Of a stretch of 64,000 bases of DNA, positions 40,633 through 49,988 are shown in pieces. This DNA comes from Acidobacteriota bacterium (lineage in GTDB: Bacteria > Acidobacteriota > Terriglobia > Bryobacterales > Bryobacteraceae). Below the pieces are notes generated by a model that saw nothing but the letters and a program-made list of their open reading frames with translations, had not been told where the DNA came from and did not search any database. The stretch is from contig JAFDVZ010000015.1 in the NCBI GenBank assembly GCA_018268715.1, positions 1-64,000 on the forward strand, given 5' to 3'. The stretch's first letter is position 1, and each line of letters begins with the position of its first letter. The translations under genes and the position numbers were made by a program.

Positions 40633-42900
40633 TCAGGGAACCACCCGGAAGCCCGCATGTAGCCGGGCGTCGGAGTCGGTTCCCACCCACAGGTCGAACG
40701 ATTCGGTCTCCTCGATCCACGCGCGGTCCTGGCCGCTCCAGTAACTCAGTTCGGCCTTGCCCAATGTGAACCGGACCGTCTTCTTCTCACTGGCCTTCAG
40801 CGCCACCCGCTCAAAGCCCTTCAACTGGCGCACCGGACGCGACGCCTTGCCCGCCTTCTGATGGATGTACAACTGCACCACTTCATCGCCGTCCCGCGAG
40901 CTTGTATTCTCGACGTCCGCCATCACCTCCAGCGTTCCGCCCAGCTTCACGGCCTCCGCCGCCAACCTCAAGTTCGACACCGCGAATTTCGAATAGCTCA
41001 GCCCATGGCCGAACGGATACAGCGGCTTGCTCGGCTGATCCCAATAGCGCGATTGAAACCCCGCCGCGGTCTCCGGTTGATGGGTCAGGTTGTGCGCGTA
41101 ATAAATCGGAATCTGCCCTGCGTCGCGAGGCCAGCTCACCGGCAGTTTCCCCCCCGGATTCGCGTCGCCGAACAGCAAATCGGCCACCGCGTTACCGCCC
41201 TCGGTCCCCGGATGCCACACCTCGAGAATCGCCGGAATATGCCGGGACGCCCAAACCAGATTCAGAGGACGTCCGTTCACCATCACCAGCACCACGGGCT
41301 TGCCGGTCGCCGCCACGGCTTCCATCAACTCCCGCTGCCGCCCGGGAAACTCGAGCGACGATTGCGACGCCAGTTCGGCGCTCATCAGCGCCAACTCGCC
41401 CATCGCCAGCACCACGACATCGGCCCGGTTGGCCAACTCCACGGCTTTCCGGAACTCCGCGTCCGCCTGTTCCGGGGTCCAGGCCTTGGGCTGCGGCCCG
41501 CCCACCATCTGGTCGAACATCGAACTGTAGGTCTTGGCGATCTGCACGCCCTGCGCAAACTCCACGCGGGCGCCCTTCCCGCGGATCCCCTCGACGATCG
41601 TCACCGTCTTCGACGGATCCAAGTCGAACCCGCTCCACATCGTCAGCAAGTCGCGTTTGGCGTCGCCCAGCGGCCCGATCACCGCGATCGTCTTCGCCGG
41701 ATCCTTCGCCAGCGGCAGCGCCCCGCCTTCGTTCCGCAGCAGCACCGCCGAGCGTTGCGCCGCCTCCCGGGCCGCCTTCCGATGCTCCGCCGCGCCCACC
41801 ATCCGTTGCGCCCGCGCCTCGTCGACATACGGGTGCTCGAACAGCCCCAGCCGGAACTTCGCCGCCAGAATCGGCCGCACCGCCGCGTCGATCGTCGCCG
41901 TCGGGACCTTGCCCTCCTTCACCAGCGCGGCCAGGTGCGCCTGATACACGCCGCTCGCCATATCCATGTTGACGCCCGCCGTGAACGCCCGAAACGCCGC
42001 GTCCTTGGCGTCGCGCGCGAACCCGTGCGTCGTCAGATCCCGCACCGAAAACGCGTCGCTGACCACAAAACCGTCGAACTTCCACGCCTTGCGGAGCACA
42101 TCCTGGAGCAGGAACCGGTTCCCCGTGGCCGGCACGTCGTTCAGGTCCATATAGGCGGCCATGAAGGTGGCCACGCCCGCCTCGCGAGCGGCCTGGAACG
42201 GCGGCAGATACACGTTCCACATTTGTTCCTCCGGGATGTAGGCCGAGTCGTAATCCCGACCGCCGTCCGCCGCCCCATACCCGGCGAAGTGCTTGGCGCA
42301 GGCCAGCATCCGGTCCGGGCTCGACACGTCGGTCCCCTGGAAACCTCGCACCTGCGCCCGCGCCACCGCCGCCCCTAAATAAGGATCCTCGCCCGCGCCC
42401 TCCACCAGCCGTCCCCACCGCGGGTCGCGCGCGATGTCCACCATCGGGGCGAACGTCCAACTGATGCCCGACGCCCGAGCCTCCCGCGCCGCCACCGCCT
42501 GCACCCGTTCGATCATCCCCATGTCCCACGACGCCGCCATGGCCAACGGCATCGGGAAAATCGTCCGGTACCCGTGGATCACGTCCAGCCCGAAGATCAA
42601 CGGGATCTTCAGCCGGGTCTCCTCCATCGCCATCTTCTGGAGTTTGTTGATCCGCGCCGCGTCGGACACCCACAGGATCGAGCCCGCCTGCCCCTTCCGG
42701 ATCGCCTCCTCCGGCTTCGGGGCGTCCGGCAGGAACGCCAGCCCTCCCACCTGCGCCAACTGCCCGATCTTCTCATCGAGCGTCATCTGGGAGAGCAGTT
42801 TGTCCACCCTGGCCTTCACAGTTGCCTCGCTCTCGGCGGCTGGAACGGTGACGGCGGTGGCCGAAAGCAGTATGAATAGGAGAACAGCGGTTTTCGACAT
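40633..42900 (-). CDS. bglX: Exported beta-glucosidase, glycoside hydrolase family 3 (BglX-like)
   Basis: A 755-residue enzyme, starting MSKTAVLLFILLSATAVTVPAA (signal peptide); an upstream ATG at 42933 adds a charged leader and is less likely. GH3 N-terminal barrel with KIGQLAQVGG, PLIFGLDVIHGYRTIFPMPLAMAASWD, ACAKHFAGYGAADGGRDYDSA and the nucleophile segment FVVSDAFSV (Asp282). A GH3 C-terminal domain (VLLRNEGGALPLAKD) and a fibronectin type III-like domain (LYIHQKAGKASRPVRQLKGFERV) follow. It releases glucose from beta-linked oligosaccharides in the periplasm. The order matches E. coli BglX. Confidence 0.93.
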   Translation of the reverse strand: MSKTAVLLFILLSATAVTVPAAESEATVKARVDKLLSQMTLDEKIGQLAQVGGLAFLPDAPKPEEAIRKGQAGSILWVSDAARINKLQKMAMEETRLKIPLIFGLDVIHGYRTIFPMPLAMAASWDMGMIERVQAVAAREARASGISWTFAPMVDIARDPRWGRLVEGAGEDPYLGAAVARAQVRGFQGTDVSSPDRMLACAKHFAGYGAADGGRDYDSAYIPEEQMWNVYLPPFQAAREAGVATFMAAYMDLNDVPATGNRFLLQDVLRKAWKFDGFVVSDAFSVRDLTTHGFARDAKDAAFRAFTAGVNMDMASGVYQAHLAALVKEGKVPTATIDAAVRPILAAKFRLGLFEHPYVDEARAQRMVGAAEHRKAAREAAQRSAVLLRNEGGALPLAKDPAKTIAVIGPLGDAKRDLLTMWSGFDLDPSKTVTIVEGIRGKGARVEFAQGVQIAKTYSSMFDQMVGGPQPKAWTPEQADAEFRKAVELANRADVVVLAMGELALMSAELASQSSLEFPGRQRELMEAVAATGKPVVLVMVNGRPLNLVWASRHIPAILEVWHPGTEGGNAVADLLFGDANPGGKLPVSWPRDAGQIPIYYAHNLTHQPETAAGFQSRYWDQPSKPLYPFGHGLSYSKFAVSNLRLAAEAVKLGGTLEVMADVENTSSRDGDEVVQLYIHQKAGKASRPVRQLKGFERVALKASEKKTVRFTLGKAELSYWSGQDRAWIEETESFDLWVGTDSDARLHAGFRVVP

Positions 42901-43164
42901 GGACCGTGTGCCTGAAGTTCGATCGTACAACAATCCGCGGTCGACCGTACGTAAGTTGTTGATAAACCGTGCCTGACGTTCAGTCGCTCAGGCGCGCCGC
43001 CGTTCTGCCCGTAATCCCCTGGCCCATCCGTCCCGGTACCCTCCCGGGCCATTGGAAGTCCAATCTAACCAGAATGTTACCTATCTTCCTTGGAAGTACG
43101 CATGCTACCATTTCAGAGAAGTTGCCCTTGAGTCTGGCACTCATAGGGTAGGTCTCTGAGAACC

Positions 43165-44058
43165 ATGTACAATGCCTTCTTCGGATTTTCCGAAAGCCCC
43201 TTCAACCTGAGCCCCGATCCGAGTTTCCTTTATAGGAGCGCGCAGCACGAAGAGGCGCTGGCGAACCTGATCTACGGCGTGCAGAGCCGCAAGGGCTTCA
43301 TCGTTCTCACCGGGGAGGTCGGCACCGGCAAGACCACCATGCTCGAGTGTCTGCGCGACTTCCTCGAAGCCCAGCGCATCGAATTCGCGTTCATCTTCAA
43401 CTCCCGCATCAACACCGACCAGTTCTTCGAGATGATCGCCTACGATCTGGATCTCCGCTGCCAGCGCACATCCAAGACCGAGGTCCTGTTCCAGCTCAAC
43501 GAAACGCTGATCCAGCAGGCCAACCAGGGCCGGACCACCGTCCTGATCGTCGACGAAGCGCACAACCTGGAATGGGAAGTGCTCGAGGAGATCCGCATGC
43601 TCGGCAACCTCGAGAATCGCCGCGGCAAGCTGATCCAGGTGATCCTGGCCGGCCAGCCCGAACTCGACCGCAAGCTGGAAGCGCCCAACCTCCGCCAGTT
43701 GAAGCAGCGCATCGTGCTCCGTTGCGCTCTCGATCCGTTCACCGAAGCCGACACGGCCGAATACATCCAGGCCCGCCTGGCCAAGGTCGGCATGCCGAAG
43801 CAGACCGTCTTCACGCCGGAACTCCTGGCCGGCATCCACCTGCGGTCGCAAGGCATTCCGCGCCTGATTAACGGCATCTGCGACAACCTGCTGCTCACCG
43901 CCTTCGCCCTCGAAACCCGCGAGTGCACTATGGAGATGCTCGACGAAGTGAGCGCCGACATGCGCCTCGACTGGCCGGGCCGCCGCCGTCCGCCACAGAC
44001 CCAGCGCTACGGCGAATCCCCCGTCGAACAGCGCCCCCTGTACAATCGCGGCGACTGA
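43165..44058 (+). CDS. ExeA/GspA-type AAA ATPase
   Basis: A 297-residue AAA ATPase that starts MYNAFFGFSESPFNLSPDPSFLYRSAQHEEAL, diagnostic of the ExeA family. Walker A is GEVGTGKTT and Walker B is TVLIVDEAHNL; sensor-1 QVILAGQPEL and sensor-2 near RSQGIPRLINGICDN are present. Members support assembly of type II secretion or exopolysaccharide/exosortase systems by clamping peptidoglycan or regulating assembly. It lacks the C-terminal peptidoglycan-binding domain of some relatives, and no secretion genes are adjacent. Confidence 0.88.
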   Translation: MYNAFFGFSESPFNLSPDPSFLYRSAQHEEALANLIYGVQSRKGFIVLTGEVGTGKTTMLECLRDFLEAQRIEFAFIFNSRINTDQFFEMIAYDLDLRCQRTSKTEVLFQLNETLIQQANQGRTTVLIVDEAHNLEWEVLEEIRMLGNLENRRGKLIQVILAGQPELDRKLEAPNLRQLKQRIVLRCALDPFTEADTAEYIQARLAKVGMPKQTVFTPELLAGIHLRSQGIPRLINGICDNLLLTAFALETRECTMEMLDEVSADMRLDWPGRRRPPQTQRYGESPVEQRPLYNRGD

Positions 44059-44089
44059 TCCCGCCGTCCGTCATCGACCCCCAATAGCC

Positions 44090-44122
44090 AAAAAAGGGGC
44101 CGCGGCGCCGCGCCGCGACCCT
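44090..44122 (-). terminator. Possible minus-strand hairpin terminator, no matching gene
   Basis: Read on the minus strand, a GC-rich stem (GGGTCGCGGC and GCCGCGGCCCC) is followed by TTTTTT. No minus-strand gene lies upstream of it in that direction except antisense DNA of the VIT gene. It could stop antisense transcripts, or be chance in GC-rich DNA. Confidence 0.3.
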
Positions 44123-44249
44123 CACGAAGGAAAGCCACGTCCAAAAAGGGCGCATTTCCACCCTCCGTTCGATCAAGCATCGCGAAATTTCCCGCCGGCC
44201 TGAAAGGCTCCTCCCTCCCGCGGCATTCCCCGTTCGAGGAGAACTTGTC

Positions 44250-46571
44250 ATGAAGCCGACCCTGCTAACGACCTCCGCCGCCCTGGCCGTCGTAGCCCTG
44301 GCGTCCGTCCTGGCCCTCGCGCCCTTGCCCGCCAACGCCGGCCGCCCCGCGCGACTGGCTAACCCCGACGCCCCCACCGAAGGCACGCTCGTCCGAGTCG
44401 GGCCCAAGGGCGACTACGCCGAACCCTGCCCGCTTAAGCACACCGCCGTCCAGGCCGAAATCAGCGGCTTCGTCGCGCGCGTCCACGTCACCCAGGAATT
44501 CTCGAACCCGTCGGGCGAGAAAATCGAGGCCATCTACAAGTTCCCCCTCCCGCCCAACTCCGCCGTCGACTCCATGACCATGGAGATCGGCGACCGCACC
44601 GTCATCGGCAAAATCAAAAAGCGCGAGGAAGCCCGCCGCATCTACGACGACGCTCGCCGCCGCGGTCAACTCGCCAGCCTCCTCGACCAGGAGCGCCCCA
44701 ACCTCTTCACCCAATCGGTGGCCAACATCGCCCCCGGAGCAACGGTGAAGATCCAAATCAGCTACGTCGAAACGCTGAAGTATGAGGACGCCAACTACGA
44801 ATTCAGCTTCCCGATGGTGGTGGGCCCGCGCTATATTCCGGCCGGTCTCCCCAACTCAGGCGCAGTCGTTCCCAAACGAACCCAGGAAGGCGTTCGCGCC
44901 GGCCACGACCTGAGCCTTCAGGTCACCCTGGACCCCGGCATGCCCATCGCGGCGCTGGAATCGCCCACCCACATGGTGGACATCGCCCGTCCCGACCCCC
45001 GCCACGCCACCCTGAAGCTCAAGGACCTCAACACCATCCCGAACAAGGACTTCATCCTGCGCTACGCCCTCTCGGGCGCGGGCATCCAGGACGCGACCCT
45101 CGCCCACGCCGACCGTCGCGGCGGCTACTTCATGCTCGTGCTCCAGCCGCCCGCCCGAGTCGCCCCGTCCGAGATCACGCCCAAGGAAATCGTCTTCGTC
45201 ATCGACACCTCCGGCTCCATGATGGGCTTCCCCATTGAAAAGGCGAAGGAGGCGATGAAGCTCGCCCTGGACGGCCTGCACCCGCGCGACACCTTCAACC
45301 TGATCACGTTCTCCGGCGACGAGCACATCCTGTTCCCGAAGCCCGTCCCGGCGACGCCCGAGAATCTGCGGGAAGCCCAGGCCTTCCTGGCCACGCGTCA
45401 AGGCCACGGAGGCACGGAGATGATGAAAGCGATCCGCACGGCCCTCGACCCCTCTGACGCCCAGGACCACATCCGCATCGCCTGTTTCATGACGGACGGC
45501 GAAGTCGGCAACGATTTCGAAATCATCCACGAGGTGCAGAAGCACGTCAACGCCCGCGTCTTCTCCTTCGGCATCGGCAGCTCGACGAACCGTCTCCTGC
45601 TGGACAACATGGCGCGTTACGGAAGGGGAGAAGTGGAATACGTCGGCCTGAACGACGACGGCTCCGCCGCCGCCCGCCGTTTCCACGAGCGTGTCCGCAC
45701 GCCAGTCCTGACGGACGTGCAAGTCGACTGGGGCGGCCTGCCGATCACGGAAGTGTACCCGAAGCGCATCCCGGATCTGTTCAGCGCGAAGCCCGTAGTA
45801 GTATTCGGCCGCTACACCGGAGCAGTCCGCGGCTCCATCCATCTGCGAGGCAAGGTTGCGGGCCGCCCCTTCGACCGGGCCATCGCGATGGATCTGCCAG
45901 CCGTCCAGCCCGCCCACGACGTAGCCGCCACGATGTGGGCGCGAGCAAAGGTGGAGGATCTGATGAGCGGCGACCTGATCGGCGCCCAGTCCAACAACCA
46001 GAAGCCGGAGATCCGCGAAGCCATCACCAGGATCGGCCTGGACCACTCGATCATGACCCAATACACGTCATTCGTAGCCGTGGAGGAGACGACGGTAACC
46101 GAGCCCGGCAAAGCCCCGCGCCGCATCGAAGTGCCGGTGGAAATGCCGGAAGGCGTAGCCTACGAAGGCGTCTACGGAGCCGACTCAGCGGCAGTCAAGG
46201 TAGCGGCCCCTTCGTCATACCGAGCCTTCGCCGGAGGCGTAGTAGGCGGCGTAATCGGAGGAATCATCGGCGGTCCAAGGTTAGCGACCGCCCCGCCGCC
46301 GCCCCCGCCGGCGCAAGCGGAACCGCAGCCAGGCAACTCAACCTGGAAGATCAGCCCGGCATTGAGAAGCGCCAGCGGAACCGGCAAAATCCAGGTGCAA
46401 GTCTACGTCACCGACCTAACCCCAGCGACACTCAACAAACTGAAGCAAGCGGGCCTGACGATCACCGCAGCCCCGCAATCGAGCCGCATAGTAATCGGGA
46501 CCATCGAACCAGGGAAGCTGAACCAACTAGCCGCCCTGACAGAGGTTCGCTTCATAGGCCCGCAAAATTAA
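44250..46571 (+). CDS. Exported VIT and von Willebrand factor A domain protein
   Basis: A 773-residue protein with a GAGGAGAA ribosome-binding site and signal peptide MKPTLLTTSAALAVVALASVLALAPLPANA. Residues about 60-190 form a VIT domain (VHVTQEFSNPSGEKIEAIYKFPLPPNSAVDSMTMEIGDR, REEARRIYDDARRRGQLASLLDQERPNLFTQSVANIAPGA). Residues about 305-480 form a vWA domain with the metal-adhesion site DTSGSM. A short Gly-rich stretch (GGVVGGVIGGIIGG) and a poly-proline linker separate a C-terminal 65-residue domain (IQVQVYVTDLTPATLNKLKQAGLTI). It resembles inter-alpha-trypsin inhibitor heavy chains. It is probably periplasmic or surface-bound and has an adhesive or scaffolding role, which is inference. 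Confidence 0.87.
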   Translation: MKPTLLTTSAALAVVALASVLALAPLPANAGRPARLANPDAPTEGTLVRVGPKGDYAEPCPLKHTAVQAEISGFVARVHVTQEFSNPSGEKIEAIYKFPLPPNSAVDSMTMEIGDRTVIGKIKKREEARRIYDDARRRGQLASLLDQERPNLFTQSVANIAPGATVKIQISYVETLKYEDANYEFSFPMVVGPRYIPAGLPNSGAVVPKRTQEGVRAGHDLSLQVTLDPGMPIAALESPTHMVDIARPDPRHATLKLKDLNTIPNKDFILRYALSGAGIQDATLAHADRRGGYFMLVLQPPARVAPSEITPKEIVFVIDTSGSMMGFPIEKAKEAMKLALDGLHPRDTFNLITFSGDEHILFPKPVPATPENLREAQAFLATRQGHGGTEMMKAIRTALDPSDAQDHIRIACFMTDGEVGNDFEIIHEVQKHVNARVFSFGIGSSTNRLLLDNMARYGRGEVEYVGLNDDGSAAARRFHERVRTPVLTDVQVDWGGLPITEVYPKRIPDLFSAKPVVVFGRYTGAVRGSIHLRGKVAGRPFDRAIAMDLPAVQPAHDVAATMWARAKVEDLMSGDLIGAQSNNQKPEIREAITRIGLDHSIMTQYTSFVAVEETTVTEPGKAPRRIEVPVEMPEGVAYEGVYGADSAAVKVAAPSSYRAFAGGVVGGVIGGIIGGPRLATAPPPPPPAQAEPQPGNSTWKISPALRSASGTGKIQVQVYVTDLTPATLNKLKQAGLTITAAPQSSRIVIGTIEPGKLNQLAALTEVRFIGPQN

Positions 46572-46582
46572 CCACCTGGACC

Positions 46583-46610
46583 CGGCGGCTGGCTTGCTTC
46601 CCAGCCGCCG
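46583..46610 (+). terminator. Hairpin after the VIT/vWA gene
   Basis: CGGCGGCTGG (46583-46592) and CCAGCCGCCG (46601-46610) pair perfectly over ten bases with an eight-base loop. No T tract follows, so it may be a pause or RNA-stability element rather than a classic terminator. Confidence 0.5.
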
Positions 46611-46744
46611 GTCGAGCGACCATTCACGAGCCACCATTCACTGACCACTAAAAAAAAGAGCGCCCCACGTCGAAACCGCCCCCTCCACTCCGACTCCCCT
46701 ATGCAAACCCAACCCGGGTGCGACAATCGAAAGGAGTCGAAACC

Positions 46745-47143
46745 ATGAAATTCATGCTCATGATGAACATGAAGACCGACGCCGCCAGTCAGGCGGACGG
46801 CATCATGACGTGGCCCAACGATGACATCAAGCGCCACATTCAGTTCATGACGAATCTCAACAAGGAACTGAGGCAGGCCGGCGAGTTCATCGCCGCCGAG
46901 GGTCTCGCCTGGCCGAGCGAAGCGAAGCTCGTCCGCGCGGCCCAGGACGGCGCCCCGGACACCGACGGCGTATTCCCCGAATCGAAGGAATTCCTGATCG
47001 GCTACTGGATCCTCGAAGTCGCCTCGCTCGACCGAGCCTGCGCCATCGCCGCCCAAATCTCCCTGGCCCCCGGCAAGGCCGCGCAGCCGCTCTATCTCGC
47101 CATCGAAGTCCGTCAGATCATGTCCGGCCCGCCGGAAATGTAA
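46745..47143 (+). CDS. DGPF/YCII-domain protein, copy 1
   Basis: About 132 residues from MKFMLMMNMKTDAASQ, with ribosome-binding site AAAGGAG (the ATG at 46718 adds no domain). The fold is YCII-like, ferredoxin-type, with the conserved block LAWPSEAKLVRAAQDGAPDTDGVFPESKEFLIGYWILEVASLDRACAIAAQ; the DGPF family motif appears as DGVF. It is the first gene of a three-gene unit with a paralogue and an ECF42-type sigma factor, a known arrangement in which the DGPF proteins are controlled by the sigma factor. Confidence 0.88.
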   Translation: MKFMLMMNMKTDAASQADGIMTWPNDDIKRHIQFMTNLNKELRQAGEFIAAEGLAWPSEAKLVRAAQDGAPDTDGVFPESKEFLIGYWILEVASLDRACAIAAQISLAPGKAAQPLYLAIEVRQIMSGPPEM

Positions 47144-47153
47144 GGAGCCATCT

Positions 47154-47543
47154 ATGAAATACATGCTTCTCATGTCTGGAACGAAACCCGAATTCAACGC
47201 CTACGCCCAGTGGCCGCGCGAGGCGCACGCCACCCACGCCGCTTTCATGCGCAAGCTCAGCAAGGAACTGGCCGGGGAAGGCAGCTTCGTCTCCACGCTG
47301 GGCCTCGGCTGGCCCACCGAAGCGAAGCTCGTGCGAGCCGCTCCCGACGGGTCGCCCGTCACCGACGGCGTCTTCCCCGAATCGAAGGAGTTCCTGGCCG
47401 GCCTCTGGATCGTCGACGTGGAAAGCGCCGCCGAAGCCTACCGCATCGCCGCGCGACTCTCCTCCCAGCCATCCCCGCAAGGCGGCAGCGCGCCCATTGA
47501 GGTTCGTCAGATCCTCGGCGGACCGCCCGAAGAATACCTGTGA
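47154..47543 (+). CDS. DGPF/YCII-domain protein, copy 2
   Basis: A 129-residue paralogue of the preceding gene, 10 bases downstream. It carries LGWPTEAKLVRAAPDGSPVTDGVFPESKEFLAGLWIVDVESAAEAYRIAARL, again DGVF in place of DGPF. Its stop overlaps the GTG start of the sigma-factor gene by four bases (GTGA). YCII-like proteins are often small enzymes or chaperones of unclear activity; their role in this operon is unknown. Confidence 0.88.
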   Translation: MKYMLLMSGTKPEFNAYAQWPREAHATHAAFMRKLSKELAGEGSFVSTLGLGWPTEAKLVRAAPDGSPVTDGVFPESKEFLAGLWIVDVESAAEAYRIAARLSSQPSPQGGSAPIEVRQILGGPPEEYL

Positions 47544-48802
47544 CGGGCGCCATCGAGCGCCTGCTTCGCGAACACGCCCCCATCGCGCTCGGCGTCCTGG
47601 TGCGCCGTTGCCGCGACTTCGCCGCCGCCGAGGATGCGCTCCAGGAAGCGCTCCTCGCCGCGTCGATCCAATGGCCGGTCGACGGCTTGCCCGACAGCCC
47701 GCGAGCCTGGCTCATCCAGGTCGGCGCCCGGCGCCTCACCGACGCCATTCGAGCCGACCAGGCCCGTCGCCGCCGCGAAGCCGACAGCGCCATCCAATCC
47801 GGCTACGTCATGCCCGCCGAGCCCCAGCCCGCTCATGATGAAGACGACGCTCTCGTCCTCATCCACCTGTGCTGTCACCCGGCGCTCACCACCGCCTCCG
47901 CCATCGCCCTGACCCTGCGAGCGGTGGGCGGCCTCACCACCGCCGAAATCGCCCGCGCCTTCCTGGTCCCGGAGCCCACTATCGCCCAGCGCATCAGCCG
48001 CGCCAAGCAGACCATCCGAGACTCCCGCATTCCCTTCCGCATGCCCGAAAGCCCCGCCGACCGCGCCCGCAACCTCCGCAGCGTCCTCCACGTTCTCTAT
48101 CTCATCTTCAACGAAGGTTACGCCGCCAGCGAAGGCCCCGACCTGTTTCGACCGGACCTCGCCGCCGAAGCGATCCGCATGGCGCGCCTGGTGCACGCAC
48201 GAACGCCAGGCGACCCGGACATCGCCGGTCTTCTCGCTCTGATGCTGCTCACCGACGCGCGTCGAGCCGCCCGCCTCGGGCCCTCGGGCGAAGTGATCCC
48301 GCTCGATCATCAGGACCGCGCGCTATGGAATCGCGAGCAGATCGCCGAAGGCGTCGCCCTCATCGCCTCGGCGCTCCGCCAAGGCTCGGTTGGACAGTAT
48401 CAGTTGCAGGCCGCGATCGCGGCGGTGCACGACGAAGCGTCGAGTTTCGACCGCACGGACTGGCCCCAGATCCTGGCTCTTTATGAGGTGCTGCTCCGAA
48501 TCTCGGACAACCCGGTAGTACGGTTGAACCACGCGGTAGCGGCAGCCATGGTGAAGGGACCGGCCCACGGCCTTCGCCTCCTGGAAGCTCTCGACGCGGA
48601 TCCAAAGTTCCGCAACCATCACCGCCTGCACGCCGTCCGCGCCCACCTGCTCGAGCGTGACGGCCGCATCCCCGAAGCGATTGAAAGCTACCAGTCCGCG
48701 GCCGCCGGCGCCGCCAGCCTTCCGGAGCGCACCTACCTGCTCACCCAAGCCGCCCGTCTACGAGACGACGCAAAGATCCAGTCAACGCAATGGGCCCCGT
48801 GA
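47540..48802 (+). CDS. ECF42-type RNA polymerase sigma factor with C-terminal TPR-like extension
   Basis: A 420-residue ECF sigma factor with a GTG start overlapping the second DGPF gene. Sigma-2 is DFAAAEDALQEALLAASIQWPVDGLPDSPRAWLIQVGARRLTDAIRADQAR, sigma-4 is LTTAEIARAFLVPEPTIAQRISRAKQTIRDSRIPF, and the long C-terminus (residues about 190-415) is helical and TPR-like (VVRLNHAVAAAMVKGPAHGLRLLEALD, HRLHAVRAHLLERDGRIPEAIESYQSAAAGAASL). This length and the DGPF partners are typical of ECF42, which uses its C-terminal extension rather than an anti-sigma factor for control. No anti-sigma gene is present. Confidence 0.92.
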   Translation: MTGAIERLLREHAPIALGVLVRRCRDFAAAEDALQEALLAASIQWPVDGLPDSPRAWLIQVGARRLTDAIRADQARRRREADSAIQSGYVMPAEPQPAHDEDDALVLIHLCCHPALTTASAIALTLRAVGGLTTAEIARAFLVPEPTIAQRISRAKQTIRDSRIPFRMPESPADRARNLRSVLHVLYLIFNEGYAASEGPDLFRPDLAAEAIRMARLVHARTPGDPDIAGLLALMLLTDARRAARLGPSGEVIPLDHQDRALWNREQIAEGVALIASALRQGSVGQYQLQAAIAAVHDEASSFDRTDWPQILALYEVLLRISDNPVVRLNHAVAAAMVKGPAHGLRLLEALDADPKFRNHHRLHAVRAHLLERDGRIPEAIESYQSAAAGAASLPERTYLLTQAARLRDDAKIQSTQWAP

Positions 48803-48969
48803 CTCAGTAAGAATTCTGATTCATACTCTAACTAGGAGTTACGTTGGTCCGAAGCTGTCCGAACCCTCTGGTTCACGCCATCAGCGCTGTAGTCGTTGTC
48901 TCGGAGCGATCGGACCGTGCGCGATATTCACGCAACATCTTCCCGGACCAATTCATGTAGCGGGCTTCG

Positions 48970-49842
48970 ATGCAACCTTCTTCTGCCGATCGCGCGATGG
49001 CGAGCCTACAGGCCTCGATTCAATCCCTTGAGACGCGCTTGGACGCGCTGTCTACTTGGCTCCATATCTTCGTGTTCTTGGCTGTAATAGGTGTGGCGGC
49101 GGAGGTGCTCTTGGTTATCCTCGAATATGCGGAAAAGCACCGAGCACACGAGCGTGGGACGATTCGCTCGCCGGCTAGGCCGCACCTCGGGCACGACCTG
49201 TTGTTGCCACTGTCGTGCGCCATTCTGGTGACTGTCGGAGTTGGGGGAGAATTTGCTGTCGGCAACCTCTCCGAGTCGGTTGCGGCCGATCTTCGGCGAC
49301 TGAATGGCGAGTACATAGCGCTGCTCAATCGGGAAGCGGAACTCGCGAGGTTATCTGCCGCCAAGGCCGTTGAGCGATCTGAAGAGCTACGCATACAAGC
49401 GGAAGAGGAACGCTTGGCTCGAGTCAAGATAGAACGGCGACTTGCTCCACGAACGCTGACAGCCGCCGAACATGCCCGACTGGTTGCTGTGCTGAAGACG
49501 CTGGGGCGGCAAGATGTAGACATCTTTCTGTATCCAAACGACCCGGAGATTACATCGCTCGCTGAGCACGTTGCAGGTGCCTTATATCTCGCGGGCTGGA
49601 CCTTCGCCTGGTTCCAGCCACTCTCTGGCGGGAGAGTCAGTGGGATGTCAATCGAAGTCGATCCCAAGGATCCGGCAGCCGTAAAAAGGGCGAATGGTCT
49701 TGCGGCCGCGCTGAAGTCAGTCGGCATGGAGGTGTCGGGACCGCTGGCCACGCTTCCGACGCCGCCGACAACCATGCCCCCATACACTTTTGGTGGAAGG
49801 AACGTCGGGGCGTCAATTCGGTTGACCGTAGGCAAGAAGTAG
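48970..49842 (+). CDS. Membrane protein with coiled coil and C-terminal domain, unknown function
   Basis: A 290-residue protein with two helices (LSTWLHIFVFLAVIGVAAEVLLVIL; DLLLPLSCAILVTVGVGGEFAVG), a charged coiled coil (LNREAELARLSAAKAVERSEELRIQAEEERLARVKIERRL, about residues 115-160) and a C-terminal soluble domain from LTAAEHARLVAVLKTLGRQDVDIFLYPNDPEITSLAEHVAGALYLAGW. I know proteins of this layout only as hypothetical; the C-terminal part resembles membrane-tethered proteins scattered among accessory genes. Third-position codon use is less GC-biased than in the neighbouring genes, and the gene lies between the sigma factor and a partial copy of the same sigma gene, both of which suggest insertion. 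Confidence 0.7.
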   Translation: MQPSSADRAMASLQASIQSLETRLDALSTWLHIFVFLAVIGVAAEVLLVILEYAEKHRAHERGTIRSPARPHLGHDLLLPLSCAILVTVGVGGEFAVGNLSESVAADLRRLNGEYIALLNREAELARLSAAKAVERSEELRIQAEEERLARVKIERRLAPRTLTAAEHARLVAVLKTLGRQDVDIFLYPNDPEITSLAEHVAGALYLAGWTFAWFQPLSGGRVSGMSIEVDPKDPAAVKRANGLAAALKSVGMEVSGPLATLPTPPTTMPPYTFGGRNVGASIRLTVGKK

Positions 49843-49988
49843 CGACACGTTGTCGCCAGTAATGTCGCTCCCTGGGCATTACTGATCGTGTTCAATGAGA
49901 TGGGACATTATTATCGAACATCGGAGTTTCCAGCTATCGGGCGGTCAACCGAGTCAACGGTTCCATGTTGGAAGAAACGGCATCGTGA

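Noticed and set aside
40861-42378. Plus-strand frames of 350-500 codons within the beta-glucosidase gene
   Set aside because: Arg/Pro/His-rich translations without domains; shadow frames of a high-GC gene.
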